Part shown: positions 8,947 through 17,896 of the stretch, in pieces
Position numbering within the stretch: the first letter of the stretch is position 1
Layout of the letters: each line of letters starts with the position of its first letter
From: Neisseria perflava
Lineage (GTDB): Bacteria > Pseudomonadota > Gammaproteobacteria > Burkholderiales > Neisseriaceae
Reading direction: 5' to 3'
DNA: 64,000 nt
NCBI RefSeq assembly: GCF_024170405.1
Contig: NZ_JALJYC010000004.1
Location: 44,966-108,965 of the forward strand
The notes under the pieces: generated by a model
What the model was told of the DNA's origin: nothing
Databases searched by the model: none
The model's input: only the letters and a program-made list of their open reading frames with translations
Program-made: the position numbers and the translations under genes

Positions 8947-9165
8947 TTATTTACCGTCGGCTTTGCGCAGGATGGCGTACAACTGGTCTTTCAACTGCAA
9001 TTTTTGTTTTTTCAGCTCTTCGATTTCATCTGAACCGCTGGTAACGGGGTCATTGACCAAACCCGAAATTTTGTCGTCCAACTCATTATGCTCGTCAAAC
9101 AAACGGGCAAAGTGTGCGTCTTCCTGTTTCAGTTTGGCAATCAAATCACGGTATTCCGGGAACAT
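8947..9165 (-). CDS. YdcH-family (DUF465) small coiled-coil protein
   Basis: A 72-residue protein beginning MFPEYRDLIAKLKQEDAHF, typical of the YdcH/DUF465 family. Two charged helical segments are joined by a short linker around NDPVTSGSDEIEELKKQK, predicting a helical hairpin. The family has no firmly assigned function. A GAGGAAGAAG ribosome site precedes the ATG. It diverges from the nitroreductase gene. Confidence 0.85.
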   Translation of the reverse strand: MFPEYRDLIAKLKQEDAHFARLFDEHNELDDKISGLVNDPVTSGSDEIEELKKQKLQLKDQLYAILRKADGK

Positions 9166-9390
9166 ATCTTCTTCCTCTCTTTGGGTTAATTGACGGGTTG
9201 TTCAAAAAAATCATTTCTCACTTGCATTATAGCAAAGACAGCGGTTTTATCCAGTCTTTGCGCCGATAAAAAGCGTCATAATTCCTGTTTTGAATCAAAT
9301 GAAACGATTTGCCGCAAATTCTCCGCCCGCCCTAGACGGGAGGCCGAGCTCGGCATACAATCGGAAACCAATATTCAAAAGGATACCGCT

Positions 9391-10140
9391 ATGAAAAATG
9401 CTGTTGAAACCATGAAAAACCACCGCGCTTTCCGCCATTTCAAAATCGGGGAAAGCATGCCGCAAAGCGATGTGCAGACCATCATCGACTGCGCCCGCCA
9501 AGCGCCCTCTTGGATGAACGGCCAACATTACACCATCATCAACATTACCGACCCGGAATTGCGCGCCAAAATCAGCGCCTTGCAACCGGCCAACCCGCAA
9601 GTCGGCACTTGCGCCACCCTGCTGATTTTCATCGCCGATTTGCACCGCGCGGATTTGTGCTCGCAAGCCTACGGCGGCAGTTTTGCCTCGGTCGGTCATT
9701 CCGACAGCCTGATTACCGCTGTAACCGACGCTTCTTTGGCCGCGCAAAACGCCACGGTTGCCGCCGAGAGCCTCGGCTACGGCACCTGCTACATCGGCGG
9801 TATCCGCATGATTGCCCCCTACATCATCGAATTGCTGGGTCTGCCGCGAAATACCTTCCCTTTGTTTGGCCTGTGTATCGGTACGCCCGACATCGAAATG
9901 CGCATTAAACCGCGTCTGCCGGAAAACACTGTTTACGCCGAAAACCGCTATCCCGATGACAAAACGCTTTCAGACGGCCTTGCCGACTATGAAAAAACCA
10001 TGAGCGCCTTCGCCGAAGCGCGCGAAAGACTGCCGTACCGCGAGAAATTCGCCCGCTATTACAGCAGCAGCGAGCCGAAAAACGAACCGCTGATTTACCG
10101 CCAAGGCTGGCTCACTAGCGCAAACGATGAAAAAGTTTAA
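9391..10140 (+). CDS. nitroreductase-family oxidoreductase (NfsA/FRP-like)
   Basis: A flavin-dependent reductase of 249 residues. The N-terminal block KNHRAFRHFKIGESMPQSDV and the FMN-binding ARQAPSWMNGQHYTI are typical. The central segment GYGTCYIGGIR and the long C-terminal extension with YREKFARYY point to the NADPH-linked NfsA/FRP group rather than NfsB. An AAGGATACCGCT ribosome site fixes the start at 9391; the frame is open further upstream but without a ribosome site. The stop overlaps the next gene by 14 bp, suggesting translational coupling. Physiological substrate unknown. Confidence 0.88.
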   Translation: MKNAVETMKNHRAFRHFKIGESMPQSDVQTIIDCARQAPSWMNGQHYTIINITDPELRAKISALQPANPQVGTCATLLIFIADLHRADLCSQAYGGSFASVGHSDSLITAVTDASLAAQNATVAAESLGYGTCYIGGIRMIAPYIIELLGLPRNTFPLFGLCIGTPDIEMRIKPRLPENTVYAENRYPDDKTLSDGLADYEKTMSAFAEARERLPYREKFARYYSSSEPKNEPLIYRQGWLTSANDEKV

Positions 10141-10486
10141 ACATATTTTCGGCGCGGACGGACAGTTTGTTTTACTGGAAAACCGCAATTACTGGCTGGC
10201 CGTCAACGACGCCGATTGGCAGAATGCCCCCCCCATCGGCGCCGATGTCATCATGCATGATGAAGCGTTTTACCCGACCGGCAGCGACTATCCCGAAATA
10301 GAGTTGCCCGACAACGTCAAAATCTTCAGTGAGGAAGCCCGCCTGCTGGAACAAAAACGGCTGGACGCTTTGGCTTTGGAAGAGTTGGCGCGGGATTTGA
10401 AAGCCGCCAACGCCGGTTATGATTTGGAACGCCTGATTGCTAAAATCGACTTCCATCTGACCGGACAAGACAAATTATTCGATTGA
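10127..10486 (+). CDS. uncharacterised acidic protein (119 aa)
   Basis: I do not recognise the family. The start ATG lies within the end of the nitroreductase gene (14 bp overlap). The N-terminal half looks like a beta-rich small domain (FGADGQFVLLENRNYWLAV); the C-terminal half is helical and charged (SEEARLLEQKRLDALALEE). No signal peptide or membrane segment. Codon use resembles the neighbours and it ends at a decayed DUS pair (10490-10521, one G missing), so it is likely a real gene. Confidence 0.7.
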   Translation: MKKFKHIFGADGQFVLLENRNYWLAVNDADWQNAPPIGADVIMHDEAFYPTGSDYPEIELPDNVKIFSEEARLLEQKRLDALALEELARDLKAANAGYDLERLIAKIDFHLTGQDKLFD

Positions 10487-10540
10487 CCCAAGGCCGTCTG
10501 AAACCGTTTTTTCAGACGCCATAGCCGTTTACATACGCCC

Positions 10541-10927
10541 ATGCGCCTACACCATATCGCCCTGATTTGCGCCGATTACGCCGTCAGCAAAGATTTTTAC
10601 ACCCACATACTCGGCCTGACCGTTTTGGCCGAGCATTACCGTGCCGAGCGTGATTCTTACAAATTGGATTTGGGTATCGGCAGCCATTATGTTTTGGAGC
10701 TGTTTTCTTTTCCCAATCCGCCGCCGCGCCCCAGCTATCCCGAAGCCTGCGGCCTGCGCCATTTGGCTTTTGCCGTTGACGATGTTGTGACCAAGCGCAA
10801 CCGGTTACTGCAAAGCGGTGTACCTTGCGAACCCGTGCGCATTGACGAGTACACCGGCAAAGAATTTTTCTTCTGCCAAGACCCCGACGGCCTGCCGATT
10901 GAGTTTTACCAAGACGACACGCCGTAA
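10541..10927 (+). CDS. VOC-family glyoxalase-like protein (YaeR/GloA2 type)
   Basis: A vicinal-oxygen-chelate protein of 128 residues. It opens with MRLHHIALICADYAVSKDFY, where His near residue 5 is a metal ligand, and continues with a second betaalphabetabetabeta unit containing GLRHLAFAVDD and DPDGLPIEFYQ with the expected ligands (HLAF His, IEFY Glu). Size and the PSYPEACGLRHLAF segment match the YaeR/GloA2 subgroup. The reaction is not established for this group. It is followed by a DUS-pair terminator. Confidence 0.85.
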   Translation: MRLHHIALICADYAVSKDFYTHILGLTVLAEHYRAERDSYKLDLGIGSHYVLELFSFPNPPPRPSYPEACGLRHLAFAVDDVVTKRNRLLQSGVPCEPVRIDEYTGKEFFFCQDPDGLPIEFYQDDTP

Positions 10928-10945
10928 AATACTTTGCAGAACAGC

Positions 10946-10977
10946 AAAGGCCGTCTGAATATATTTTCAGACGGCCT
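10946..10977 (+). terminator. DUS-pair terminator behind the VOC gene
   Basis: An inverted AGGCCGTCTGAA pair with a short AT loop, 20 bp behind the stop codon. Confidence 0.7.
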
Positions 10978-11046
10978 CTGCCCTTAAAATCAGCCCCGAA
11001 ATCGGGTAAAATACGCTCTTTCTTTTCTATATCACGACACCGCCCC

Positions 11047-12957
11047 ATGAATATCCTCTCCGTTGAAAACGCCTCCTTCGCCGTCGGCCACGTCGCCTTG
11101 CTCGACAAAACCTCATTCCAACTCGACAGCGGCGAAAAAGTCGGCCTTATCGGGCGCAACGGCGCGGGCAAGTCATCGTTTCTGAAAATCCTCGCCGGCG
11201 TGCAAAAGCTCGACGACGGCCAGATTATCCAGCAAAACAACCTGAAAATCGTGTATGTGCCGCAGGAATCGTTTTTTGACGCGCAAGCGAGCGTGTTTGA
11301 TACCGTGGCCGAGGGTTTGGGCGAAATGCGCGATTTGCTGCGCCGCTACAACCAAGTCAGCCATGAGCTGGAAAACGGTAGCAGCGAAGCCTTATTGAAA
11401 GAACTCAATGAGTTGCAATTAAAAATTGAAGCGCAAGACGGCTGGAAGCTCGACGCGGCGGTGAAGCAGACCATAGGCGAACTCGGCCTGCCGGAGCAGG
11501 AAATCATCGCCAATCTTTCCGGCGGGCAGAAAAAGCGCGTCGCGCTGGCGCAGGCTTGGGTGCAAAAACCGGATGTTTTGCTGCTGGACGAGCCGACCAA
11601 CCATTTGGACATCGACGCGATTGTATGGCTGGAAAACCTGCTCAAAGCCTTTGACGGCAGCTTGGTGGTGATTACCCACGACCGTCGTTTTCTCGACAAC
11701 ATTGCCACGCGCATTGTCGAACTCGATCGCGGCATTTTGCGCTCCTATCCGGGCTCGTTCTCCAAATACAGCGAGAAAAAAGCGCAGGAATTGGCGGTAG
11801 AGGCCGAACACAACCGCCTGTTTGACAAATTTCACGCGCAGGAAGAAGCGTGGATACGCAAAGGCATCGAAGCGCGCCGCACGCGCAACGAAGGTCGCGT
11901 GCGCCGTTTGGAAGAATTGCGCCGCCAACGCGCCGAACGCCGCAATATCCAAGGTCAGGTCAACTTCAAGCTCGACAGCGGCGAGAAAAGCGGCAAAATC
12001 ATCGCCGAATTGGAACACGCCTCTTTCCAATACGGCGACAAAGTCATCATGGACAAATTCTCCGCCATCATCCAGCGCGGCGATAAAATCGGCTTAATCG
12101 GCCCCAACGGTATCGGCAAAACCACCTTTTTAAAGCTGATTTTGGGCGAACTGCAACCGACTTACGGCCATATCCGCATCGGCAGCAAGCAGGAAGTGGC
12201 CTATTTCGACCAATTCCGCAGCGCCTTAAACGAAAACGACACCGTGTTTTACACCCTCGGCCAAGGCAATGATTTTGTCGAAATCGGCGGCAAAAAACGC
12301 CATGTGATGAGCTACTTGGAAGATTTCCTGTTTCACCCCGCGCGTGCGCAAAGCCCCGTTTCCTCACTTTCGGGCGGTGAGCGCAACCGCCTGCTACTGG
12401 CAAAATTGTTTACTAAACCGGCCAATATCTTAGTGCTCGACGAGCCGACCAACGATTTGGATATTGATACGCAGGAATTGCTGGAAGAGCTGCTGCGCGA
12501 TTATCAGGGCACGGTGTTTTTGGTGTCGCACGACCGTATGTTCCTCGACAACGTCATCACGCAAAGCATTGTCTTTGAAGGCAACGGTCGTCTGAAAGAA
12601 TACATCGGCGGCTATGATGATTATATCGACGCGAAAAACCGCGAAGAAGCCGTGGCCGCGCAAAACGCGCCGAAAATTCAGACGGCCTCAGTCGAAGAAA
12701 AAGCCAAACCCAAGGCCAACCGCACGGTTAAATTGTCCTTTAACGAGCAGCGCGAACTGAACGCCCTGCCCGATGAAATCGCCGCGCTGGAAGCCGAGCA
12801 AAACGACATCAATGCGCAGCTTTCCGACCCGGAAATTTTCAAAGATTACGAAAAAGCCGGTGCGCTGCAAAGCCGTGCCGAAGCAATCGAAATCAGTTTG
12901 TTGGAAAAATTGGAGCGTTGGGAATTATTGGAAGCCAAACAAAACGGCGAACAATGA
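11047..12957 (+). CDS. uup: ABC-F family ATPase Uup
   Basis: A soluble protein of 636 residues with two ABC ATPase domains and no membrane part. Domain 1: Walker A GRNGAGKSS (about 37), signature LSGGQKKRV (about 158), Walker B VLLLDEPTNHLDID. Domain 2: Walker A GPNGIGKTT (about 353), signature LSGGERNRL, Walker B LVLDEPTNDLDID. A charged linker (about 245-310) joins them and a C-terminal coiled coil (about 555-636) follows, the arrangement of Uup. Uup-type proteins act on ribosomes and affect transposon precise excision. Single gene between two DUS-bearing gaps. Confidence 0.92.
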   Translation: MNILSVENASFAVGHVALLDKTSFQLDSGEKVGLIGRNGAGKSSFLKILAGVQKLDDGQIIQQNNLKIVYVPQESFFDAQASVFDTVAEGLGEMRDLLRRYNQVSHELENGSSEALLKELNELQLKIEAQDGWKLDAAVKQTIGELGLPEQEIIANLSGGQKKRVALAQAWVQKPDVLLLDEPTNHLDIDAIVWLENLLKAFDGSLVVITHDRRFLDNIATRIVELDRGILRSYPGSFSKYSEKKAQELAVEAEHNRLFDKFHAQEEAWIRKGIEARRTRNEGRVRRLEELRRQRAERRNIQGQVNFKLDSGEKSGKIIAELEHASFQYGDKVIMDKFSAIIQRGDKIGLIGPNGIGKTTFLKLILGELQPTYGHIRIGSKQEVAYFDQFRSALNENDTVFYTLGQGNDFVEIGGKKRHVMSYLEDFLFHPARAQSPVSSLSGGERNRLLLAKLFTKPANILVLDEPTNDLDIDTQELLEELLRDYQGTVFLVSHDRMFLDNVITQSIVFEGNGRLKEYIGGYDDYIDAKNREEAVAAQNAPKIQTASVEEKAKPKANRTVKLSFNEQRELNALPDEIAALEAEQNDINAQLSDPEIFKDYEKAGALQSRAEAIEISLLEKLERWELLEAKQNGEQ

Positions 12958-13125
12958 TTTGATTCGGCAGGGCTGCCAGGCTACCCTTCCGATACGCGCT
13001 GCCCAATCTTGACAAAATCACGCATTACGCTTACGATTCTGTCCAAGTTATTTTATTTCATGCCGATTTGACACAGCTTGCGGGCAAAACAGCTAAAGCG
13101 TTGACTCTATCAAGGATTACCTGTC

Positions 13126-13149
13126 AGCCCGCTGTTTCGACATCGGGCT
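13126..13149 (+). promoter_or_regulatory. possible leader hairpin upstream of metN
   Basis: AGCCCG and CGGGCT pair around a 12-nt loop and are followed by TTTGTTGT, 38 bp before the metN ATG. It could be an attenuator or just a weak terminator. I see no recognisable SAM riboswitch core. Confidence 0.35.
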
Positions 13150-13186
13150 TTGTTGTATCCAGCATTTTGTTGCATTTGGAAAAACA

Positions 13187-13924
13187 ATGATTATTTTGGA
13201 CAATGTTTCCAAGCGGTATCAAACCCGCGACAAATCTTGGTTTACCGCCGTCGAGCCGACCCATTTGGAAATCAAAGACGGCGAAATTTTCGGCCTGATG
13301 GGTTATTCCGGCGCGGGCAAATCCACCCTGCTGCGCCTGATTAACCTGCTCGAACGCCCCGACAACGGCACAGTCAATGTCTGCGGACAGGAGCTCACTT
13401 CTCTCAATGCCGCCGAGCTGCGCAAGGCGCGGCAGAATATCGGCATGGTGTTCCAACAATTCAACCTGTTGAGCAACCGCACCGTGGCCGACAACGTGGC
13501 CTTCCCGCTGGAAATCGCCGGTTGGCCGTCTGAAAAAATTAAAGCGCGTGTGGCCGAGTGTTTGGAAATCGTCGGCTTGCAGGAGCGTGCCGGACATTAC
13601 CCTTCCCAACTTTCCGGCGGCCAAAAACAGCGCGTCGGCATCGCCCGTGCGCTGGCTTCCAATCCGCAGGTGATTCTGGCCGACGAGCCGACTTCCGCGC
13701 TCGACCCGATGACCACACGCAGCGTGTTGGAATGTTTGGAAGACATCAACAAACGCTTCAATGTCACCATCGTTATCGTGACCCACGAGATGAGCGTTAT
13801 CCGCCGCTTGTGCGACCGCGCCGCGCTCTTGGACAAAGGCCGCGTGTTGGAAGTGGTCGAAGTGCACAACAACCAAATCCACGCCCAATCCGACATCGGG
13901 CGCGAACTGATTCGGGAGGATTGA
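13187..13924 (+). CDS. metN: methionine ABC transporter ATP-binding protein
   Basis: The ATPase of the MetNIQ importer, which brings in D- and L-methionine. Walker A is GYSGAGKST (about 39), signature LSGGQKQRVGIARAL (about 143), Walker B ILADEPTSALD (about 163). The protein has 245 residues, about 100 fewer than E. coli MetN, which ends in an ACT-like NIL domain. The NIL sensory domain is missing here, so methionine feedback inhibition through it is not expected. metI starts 1 bp after the stop and metQ follows. Confidence 0.93.
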   Translation: MIILDNVSKRYQTRDKSWFTAVEPTHLEIKDGEIFGLMGYSGAGKSTLLRLINLLERPDNGTVNVCGQELTSLNAAELRKARQNIGMVFQQFNLLSNRTVADNVAFPLEIAGWPSEKIKARVAECLEIVGLQERAGHYPSQLSGGQKQRVGIARALASNPQVILADEPTSALDPMTTRSVLECLEDINKRFNVTIVIVTHEMSVIRRLCDRAALLDKGRVLEVVEVHNNQIHAQSDIGRELIRED

Positions 13925-13925
13925 T

Positions 13926-14612
13926 ATGGCCGATTTAACCTTTAGCCAAGCCGTTGCCACCATTGTCAGCATGAAAGGCGAAATTATTCAGGCATTGGGC
14001 GAAACCTTTTTGATGGTCGGTTTGTCCACGCTGTTTGCGGTGGTGTTCGGTACGCTGTTGGGCGTGTTGCTGTTTGTCACATCCAACCCGCAGCTGCATT
14101 ACAACAAGCCGCTGAACTTTATCTTGGATAATCTGGTCAACTTAATGCGCGCGTTTCCGTTTGTGATTCTGATGATTGCGCTGATTCCGGTCACCCGCGC
14201 CATCGTCGGCAGCACCATCGGCCCCGTGGCCGCCTCGCTGGTGTTGAGCGTATCCGGTCTATTTTACTTTGCCCGCTTGGTGGAGCAAAACCTACGCGAA
14301 GTGCCGCGCGGTATGATTGAAGCCGCCGCCAGCATGGGCGCAACGCCGCTGACCGTGATTCGCAAAGTCCTGCTCAACGAAGCCCGCGCCGGCATGGTAT
14401 CCAGCATTACCGTTTTAGCCATCGGCCTGCTCTCGTACAGCGCGGCAGCAGGTATGATCGGCGGCGGCGGCCTCGGCGACTTGGCCATCCGCTACGGCTA
14501 CTACCGCTATCAGACCGAAGTGATTATTTTCATCGTGGCGGTGTTGGTGTTGCTGGTGATTGTCATGCAGACCGCCGGTAACTGGATTGCGCGTAAATTG
14601 GACAAACGCTAA
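13926..14612 (+). CDS. metI: methionine ABC transporter permease
   Basis: The membrane subunit, 228 residues with five or six hydrophobic segments. The EAA-loop that contacts MetN is at GMIEAAASMGATPLTVIRKVLL (about residues 130-151). The GGGLGDLAIRYGYYRYQ segment near the C-terminus is characteristic of MetI. A GGAGG ribosome site lies at the end of metN, so the two are translationally linked. Confidence 0.94.
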   Translation: MADLTFSQAVATIVSMKGEIIQALGETFLMVGLSTLFAVVFGTLLGVLLFVTSNPQLHYNKPLNFILDNLVNLMRAFPFVILMIALIPVTRAIVGSTIGPVAASLVLSVSGLFYFARLVEQNLREVPRGMIEAAASMGATPLTVIRKVLLNEARAGMVSSITVLAIGLLSYSAAAGMIGGGGLGDLAIRYGYYRYQTEVIIFIVAVLVLLVIVMQTAGNWIARKLDKR

Positions 14613-14626
14613 AATCCTTATCTTTT

Positions 14627-14665
14627 ATGCCGTCTGAAAATTTTGCGGTATTTTTCAGACGGCCT
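14627..14665 (+). repeat. DUS-pair hairpin between metI and metQ
   Basis: ATGCCGTCTGAA and an inverted AGGCCGTCTGAA with a 15-nt loop. It has no T-run, so it may weaken rather than stop transcription into metQ. Confidence 0.6.
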
Positions 14666-14719
14666 GATTCAAACCTGTCTGTGTTTTTTATTGATATTGT
14701 GTCAAAAAAGGAGTCTTTC

Positions 14720-15634
14720 ATGCACGCTTCCACTCTGTTTAAAACCGTTTCCGCCGCTGCTTTGGCCTTGGCTCTGGCTGCCTGCGGCGGCCAAAAAGAA
14801 TCCGCACCGGCCGCTTCTGCCGCTGCGCCTGCTTCCGACACCACGGCGGCGAAAAAAGAAATCGTCTTCGGCACCACCGTCGGCGACTTCGGCGACATGG
14901 TAAAAGACCAAATCCAACCGGCTTTGGAGAAAAAAGGCTACAAAGTCAAATTGGTTGAATTTACCGACTATGTGCGCCCGAATCTGGCGCTGGCCGAAGG
15001 CGAGTTGGACATCAATATTTTCCAACACAAACCTTATCTCGACGATTTCAAAAAAGAGCATAAATTAGACATTACCGAAGCCTTCCAAGTGCCGACCGCG
15101 CCGCTGGGTCTGTATCCGGGCAAACTGACCGCCCTGGATCAGGTCAAAGACGGCAGCAGCGTATCCGCGCCGAACGATCCTTCCAACTTCGCCCGCGCCT
15201 TGGTGATGTTGAACGAATTGGGTTGGGTAAAACTGAAAGACGGCATCAACCCGCTGACCGCCTCTAAAGCCGACATCGCCGAAAACGTGAAAAACATCAA
15301 CATCGTCGAGCTGGAAGCCGCGCAACTGCCGCGCAGCCGCGCCGATGTGGATTTCGCCATCGTCAACGGCAACTACGCCATGAGCAGCGGCATGAAACTG
15401 ACCGAAGCCCTGTTCCAAGAACCGAGCTTTGCCTATGTAAACTGGGCAGCCGTGAAAACCGCCGACAAAGACAGCCAATGGCTGAAAGACGTCACAGAAG
15501 CCTACAACTCCGACGAGTTCAAAGCCTACGCCCACAAACGCTTTGCCGGTTACAAATATCCGGCCGTATGGGGTGAAGGCGCTGCCGCTGGTGCAAAAGC
15601 CGAGGCTGCTTCTGCCGCTTCCGCTGCGAAATAA
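14720..15634 (+). CDS. metQ: methionine-binding lipoprotein MetQ
   Basis: The substrate-binding part of MetNIQ, 304 residues. It has a lipoprotein signal (VSAAALALALAAC, acylated Cys at about 21) followed by an Ala/Ser-rich linker. Mature domain motifs of the NlpA/MetQ family include GTTVGDFGDMVKDQI, DYVRPNLALAEGELDINIFQHKPYLDDF and SAPNDPSNFARAL. The meningococcal orthologue is the surface-exposed antigen GNA1946. The start is ATG 14720 after AAAAAGGAG; an upstream in-frame ATG at 14627 is part of a DUS. The C-terminus is Ala-rich. A DUS-pair hairpin at 14627-14665 lies between metI and metQ, which may set unequal expression. Confidence 0.94.
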   Translation: MHASTLFKTVSAAALALALAACGGQKESAPAASAAAPASDTTAAKKEIVFGTTVGDFGDMVKDQIQPALEKKGYKVKLVEFTDYVRPNLALAEGELDINIFQHKPYLDDFKKEHKLDITEAFQVPTAPLGLYPGKLTALDQVKDGSSVSAPNDPSNFARALVMLNELGWVKLKDGINPLTASKADIAENVKNINIVELEAAQLPRSRADVDFAIVNGNYAMSSGMKLTEALFQEPSFAYVNWAAVKTADKDSQWLKDVTEAYNSDEFKAYAHKRFAGYKYPAVWGEGAAAGAKAEAASAASAAK

Positions 15635-15651
15635 AACGTAAGCGCCTAATC

Positions 15652-15687
15652 AAAAGGCCGTCTGAAAAATATTCAGACGGCCTTTTT
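15652..15687 (+). terminator. DUS-pair terminator between metQ and the LysR gene
   Basis: An inverted AGGCCGTCTGAA pair with AAAA and TTTTT flanks. It touches the stop codon of the convergent LysR gene. Confidence 0.8.
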
Positions 15688-16589
15688 CAATCCCCCAGCA
15701 TTTCCAAGCACAAACCCTTCACCATCTTATCCACCTCTTTCTGAGTGCGCGTCAGCGAACGCTTGCCCGAAGTGGCCAAAAACAGGCGGCTGACGAAAGC
15801 CGGCGTATGAATCGGAATTACGCGGATTTTGTCTTGGTAGGCCGCCAAATCCAGCGAATATTTGGATAAAACGGTATAGCCCATGCCTTCTGCCACCAGT
15901 TGCAGCATGGTTTCCACGCTGTCGATTTCCAAAATAATGTTGGGCACAAAATTGTGCCGCGCCATTTCCTGCTCCACCAGCAGGCGGAATGTATTCGGCG
16001 CAGACGGCATAATCAGCGGCAAGACCGCCAAATCCGCCGCTTCCAGCGGGGCTTCATGTTCCAAACGCTCGTCGTGTTTCGGCGCAATCAGATACAGCTT
16101 TTCTTCATACACCAACTGCTTTTCAATATCCGGCGAATACGGCGGATCGTACAGCAGCGCCATGTCGATTTTGCCTTGCAGCAGGCGGTCTTGCAGCTGC
16201 GTGCTCAAACCTTCGGTAATGCGCAACTGCGCATCGGGTAGCTCGGCACGGAAGCGCCGGATTAAGGGCAGCGACAGCAATTTGGCGGGCGTCGGCGGCA
16301 GCCCCAAAACGATGTGCCCGCTTAATTTGCCGCTACTCAAGTTCAAATCTTCTTTCATCAGCTCGATTTGCTGCAAAATCATGCGGCAATGGCCGAGCAG
16401 AATACGCCCGGATTCGGTCAGCGATACGCCGCGCCCATGGCGGATGAGCAGATTTTGCCGCAATTCGGTTTCCAAAAGGCGGATTTGGCGGCTCAATACC
16501 GGCTGCGCCACACCGAGGTTGTCGGCGGCGCGGGTATAGCTGCCCTGCTGCGCCACCGCCTGAAAATATTTCAACTGTTTCAAGTCCAT
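15687..16589 (-). CDS. LysR-family transcriptional regulator
   Basis: The protein has 300 residues. The N-terminal winged HTH reads MDLKQLKYFQAVAQQGSYTR with AADNLGVAQPVLSRQIRLLE as recognition region. The effector domain starts near residue 90 (GHIVLGLPPTPAKLLSLPLI). The sequence resembles the Nac/CbbR-like subgroup. It diverges from the PrpF-like gene and the shikimate set, so it is the natural candidate to activate them, perhaps with a pathway intermediate as inducer (inference from placement). A T-N11-A box lies in the shared promoter region. Confidence 0.9.
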   Translation of the reverse strand: MDLKQLKYFQAVAQQGSYTRAADNLGVAQPVLSRQIRLLETELRQNLLIRHGRGVSLTESGRILLGHCRMILQQIELMKEDLNLSSGKLSGHIVLGLPPTPAKLLSLPLIRRFRAELPDAQLRITEGLSTQLQDRLLQGKIDMALLYDPPYSPDIEKQLVYEEKLYLIAPKHDERLEHEAPLEAADLAVLPLIMPSAPNTFRLLVEQEMARHNFVPNIILEIDSVETMLQLVAEGMGYTVLSKYSLDLAAYQDKIRVIPIHTPAFVSRLFLATSGKRSLTRTQKEVDKMVKGLCLEMLGD

Positions 16590-16690
16590 GTCGGTTCTCT
16601 GTCGAGGTATGGGGATGAGGCGTGACTGCTGCGCTCCGTCGTTTTCAGACGGCCTGGAATACGGCTCAGCCTCAGCCCCTCTATTTTCGT

Positions 16691-16741
16691 TATAACTGTT
16701 AGTCAGTATAGCAGCTTTCCAAACAAAAATTTACCTATAAT
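16691..16741 (+). promoter_or_regulatory. candidate LysR box and promoter of the shikimate cluster
   Basis: TATAACTGTTAGTCAGTATA (16691-16710) is an imperfect inverted repeat fitting T-N11-A. A TATAAT -10 box lies at 16736-16741 but no good -35 hexamer is found at 16-18 bp. That combination suits a promoter that needs an activator bound just upstream of the -35 position. Confidence 0.5.
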
Positions 16742-16788
16742 AATCCACTACACCCTACTACAAAATCATTTTGCAAAGGATACACCCT

Positions 16789-17886
16789 ATGGCCGCCCAA
16801 ACCGCCGTTCCCGCCATGCTGATGCGTGGTGGCAGCTCCAAAGGCTTGTTTTTCGCGAAAGACGACCTGCTCGCCGATGAAGCGGTGCGCGACCGCGTCT
16901 TGCTGGCGGCGATGGGTTCGCCCGATCCGCGCCAAATTGACGGCGCGGGCGGCGCCCATCCTTTGACCAGCAAAGTCGGTATCGTATCGGTCAGCAAGCA
17001 AGCAGGTGTGGACTTGGAATTTCTGTTTGCCCAGCTCCAGCCGAAAAACGACATCGTCGATACCAAACCCAACTGCGGCAATATGCTGGCGGCGGTCGTC
17101 CCCTTTGCGCTGGAAAAAGGCATGATTGCCGCGCAAGGCGGAGAAACCACGGTGCGCGTCTTGACCTTGAACACCGGTATGTTGAGCGATATTACCGTGC
17201 AAACGCCCGACGGTATCATCAATTATGATGGCGACGCCAAAATCGACGGCGTTCCCGGTACATCCGCGCCCATCCGCATCCGTTTTTTAGATACCGAAGG
17301 TTCGGTGGCAGGCAGCCTGCTGCCGACGGGCAATGTGCGCGATACTTTTGAAATTGACGGTTTCGGCAAGCTAGAAGCCACCTGTATCGACAACGGCATG
17401 CCGATGGTGCTTGTCCGCGCTGCCGATGTCGGTCGAACGGCTTACGAGAGCGTAGCCGATTTAAACGCTGATGAAGAGCTCAAAGCCATTTTGGAAAAAC
17501 TGCGTCTGACCGCTTCGCTGAAAATGGGTTTGGGCGACGTTTCCGCTAAAAACTACCCCAAAATGTGTCTGCTCAACCAACCGGTTGACGGCGGCGCCAT
17601 CCATACCCGCTGCTTTATCCCGCATGTCTGCCACGACGCCGTCGGTGTGTTGGCGGCGGTGACGGTAGCTACCGCCTGCGTTTTGGAAGGCAGCGTGGCC
17701 GACGGTTTGGCCGTGGCGGATAATCCGTCTGCCATGTCGGTGGAACACCCCAGCGGCGAGTTCAGCGTGGCATTGGAAACCGACGGCAGCGGCAAGGTAA
17801 CAGGCGCGGCGTTAATCCGCACTGCCCGCAATATCATGCGCGGCGAGGTGATGATTCCAGCAGCGGTATGGGACGGCAAACGCTGA
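16789..17886 (+). CDS. PrpF-family isomerase (4-oxalomesaconate tautomerase-like)
   Basis: The protein has 365 residues and the PrpF/GalD/LigU fold. It starts MAAQTAVPAMLMRGGSSKGLFF, where RGGSSKG is the family hallmark. A catalytic-type Cys lies in KPNCGNMLAAVVPFA (about 101). Known members isomerise 2-methylaconitate (PrpF) or tautomerise 4-oxalomesaconate in gallate/protocatechuate 4,5-cleavage (GalD, LigU). The neighbours here handle shikimate-type compounds leading to protocatechuate, which favours the GalD/LigU role, but no ring-cleavage genes are in the window. The start at 16789 is set by an AAAGGA site 8 bp upstream. Confidence 0.82.
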   Translation: MAAQTAVPAMLMRGGSSKGLFFAKDDLLADEAVRDRVLLAAMGSPDPRQIDGAGGAHPLTSKVGIVSVSKQAGVDLEFLFAQLQPKNDIVDTKPNCGNMLAAVVPFALEKGMIAAQGGETTVRVLTLNTGMLSDITVQTPDGIINYDGDAKIDGVPGTSAPIRIRFLDTEGSVAGSLLPTGNVRDTFEIDGFGKLEATCIDNGMPMVLVRAADVGRTAYESVADLNADEELKAILEKLRLTASLKMGLGDVSAKNYPKMCLLNQPVDGGAIHTRCFIPHVCHDAVGVLAAVTVATACVLEGSVADGLAVADNPSAMSVEHPSGEFSVALETDGSGKVTGAALIRTARNIMRGEVMIPAAVWDGKR

Positions 17887-17896
17887 AACCTGCCTC

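Noticed and set aside
8772..9044. Open frame of about 90 codons over the second dRS3 element
   Set aside because: It runs through repeat DNA, the terminator and the antisense of the YdcH-like gene; no family signal.
12958..13186. SAM riboswitch before metN
   Set aside because: Only a simple hairpin is visible; no SAM-I or SAM-II core sequences.
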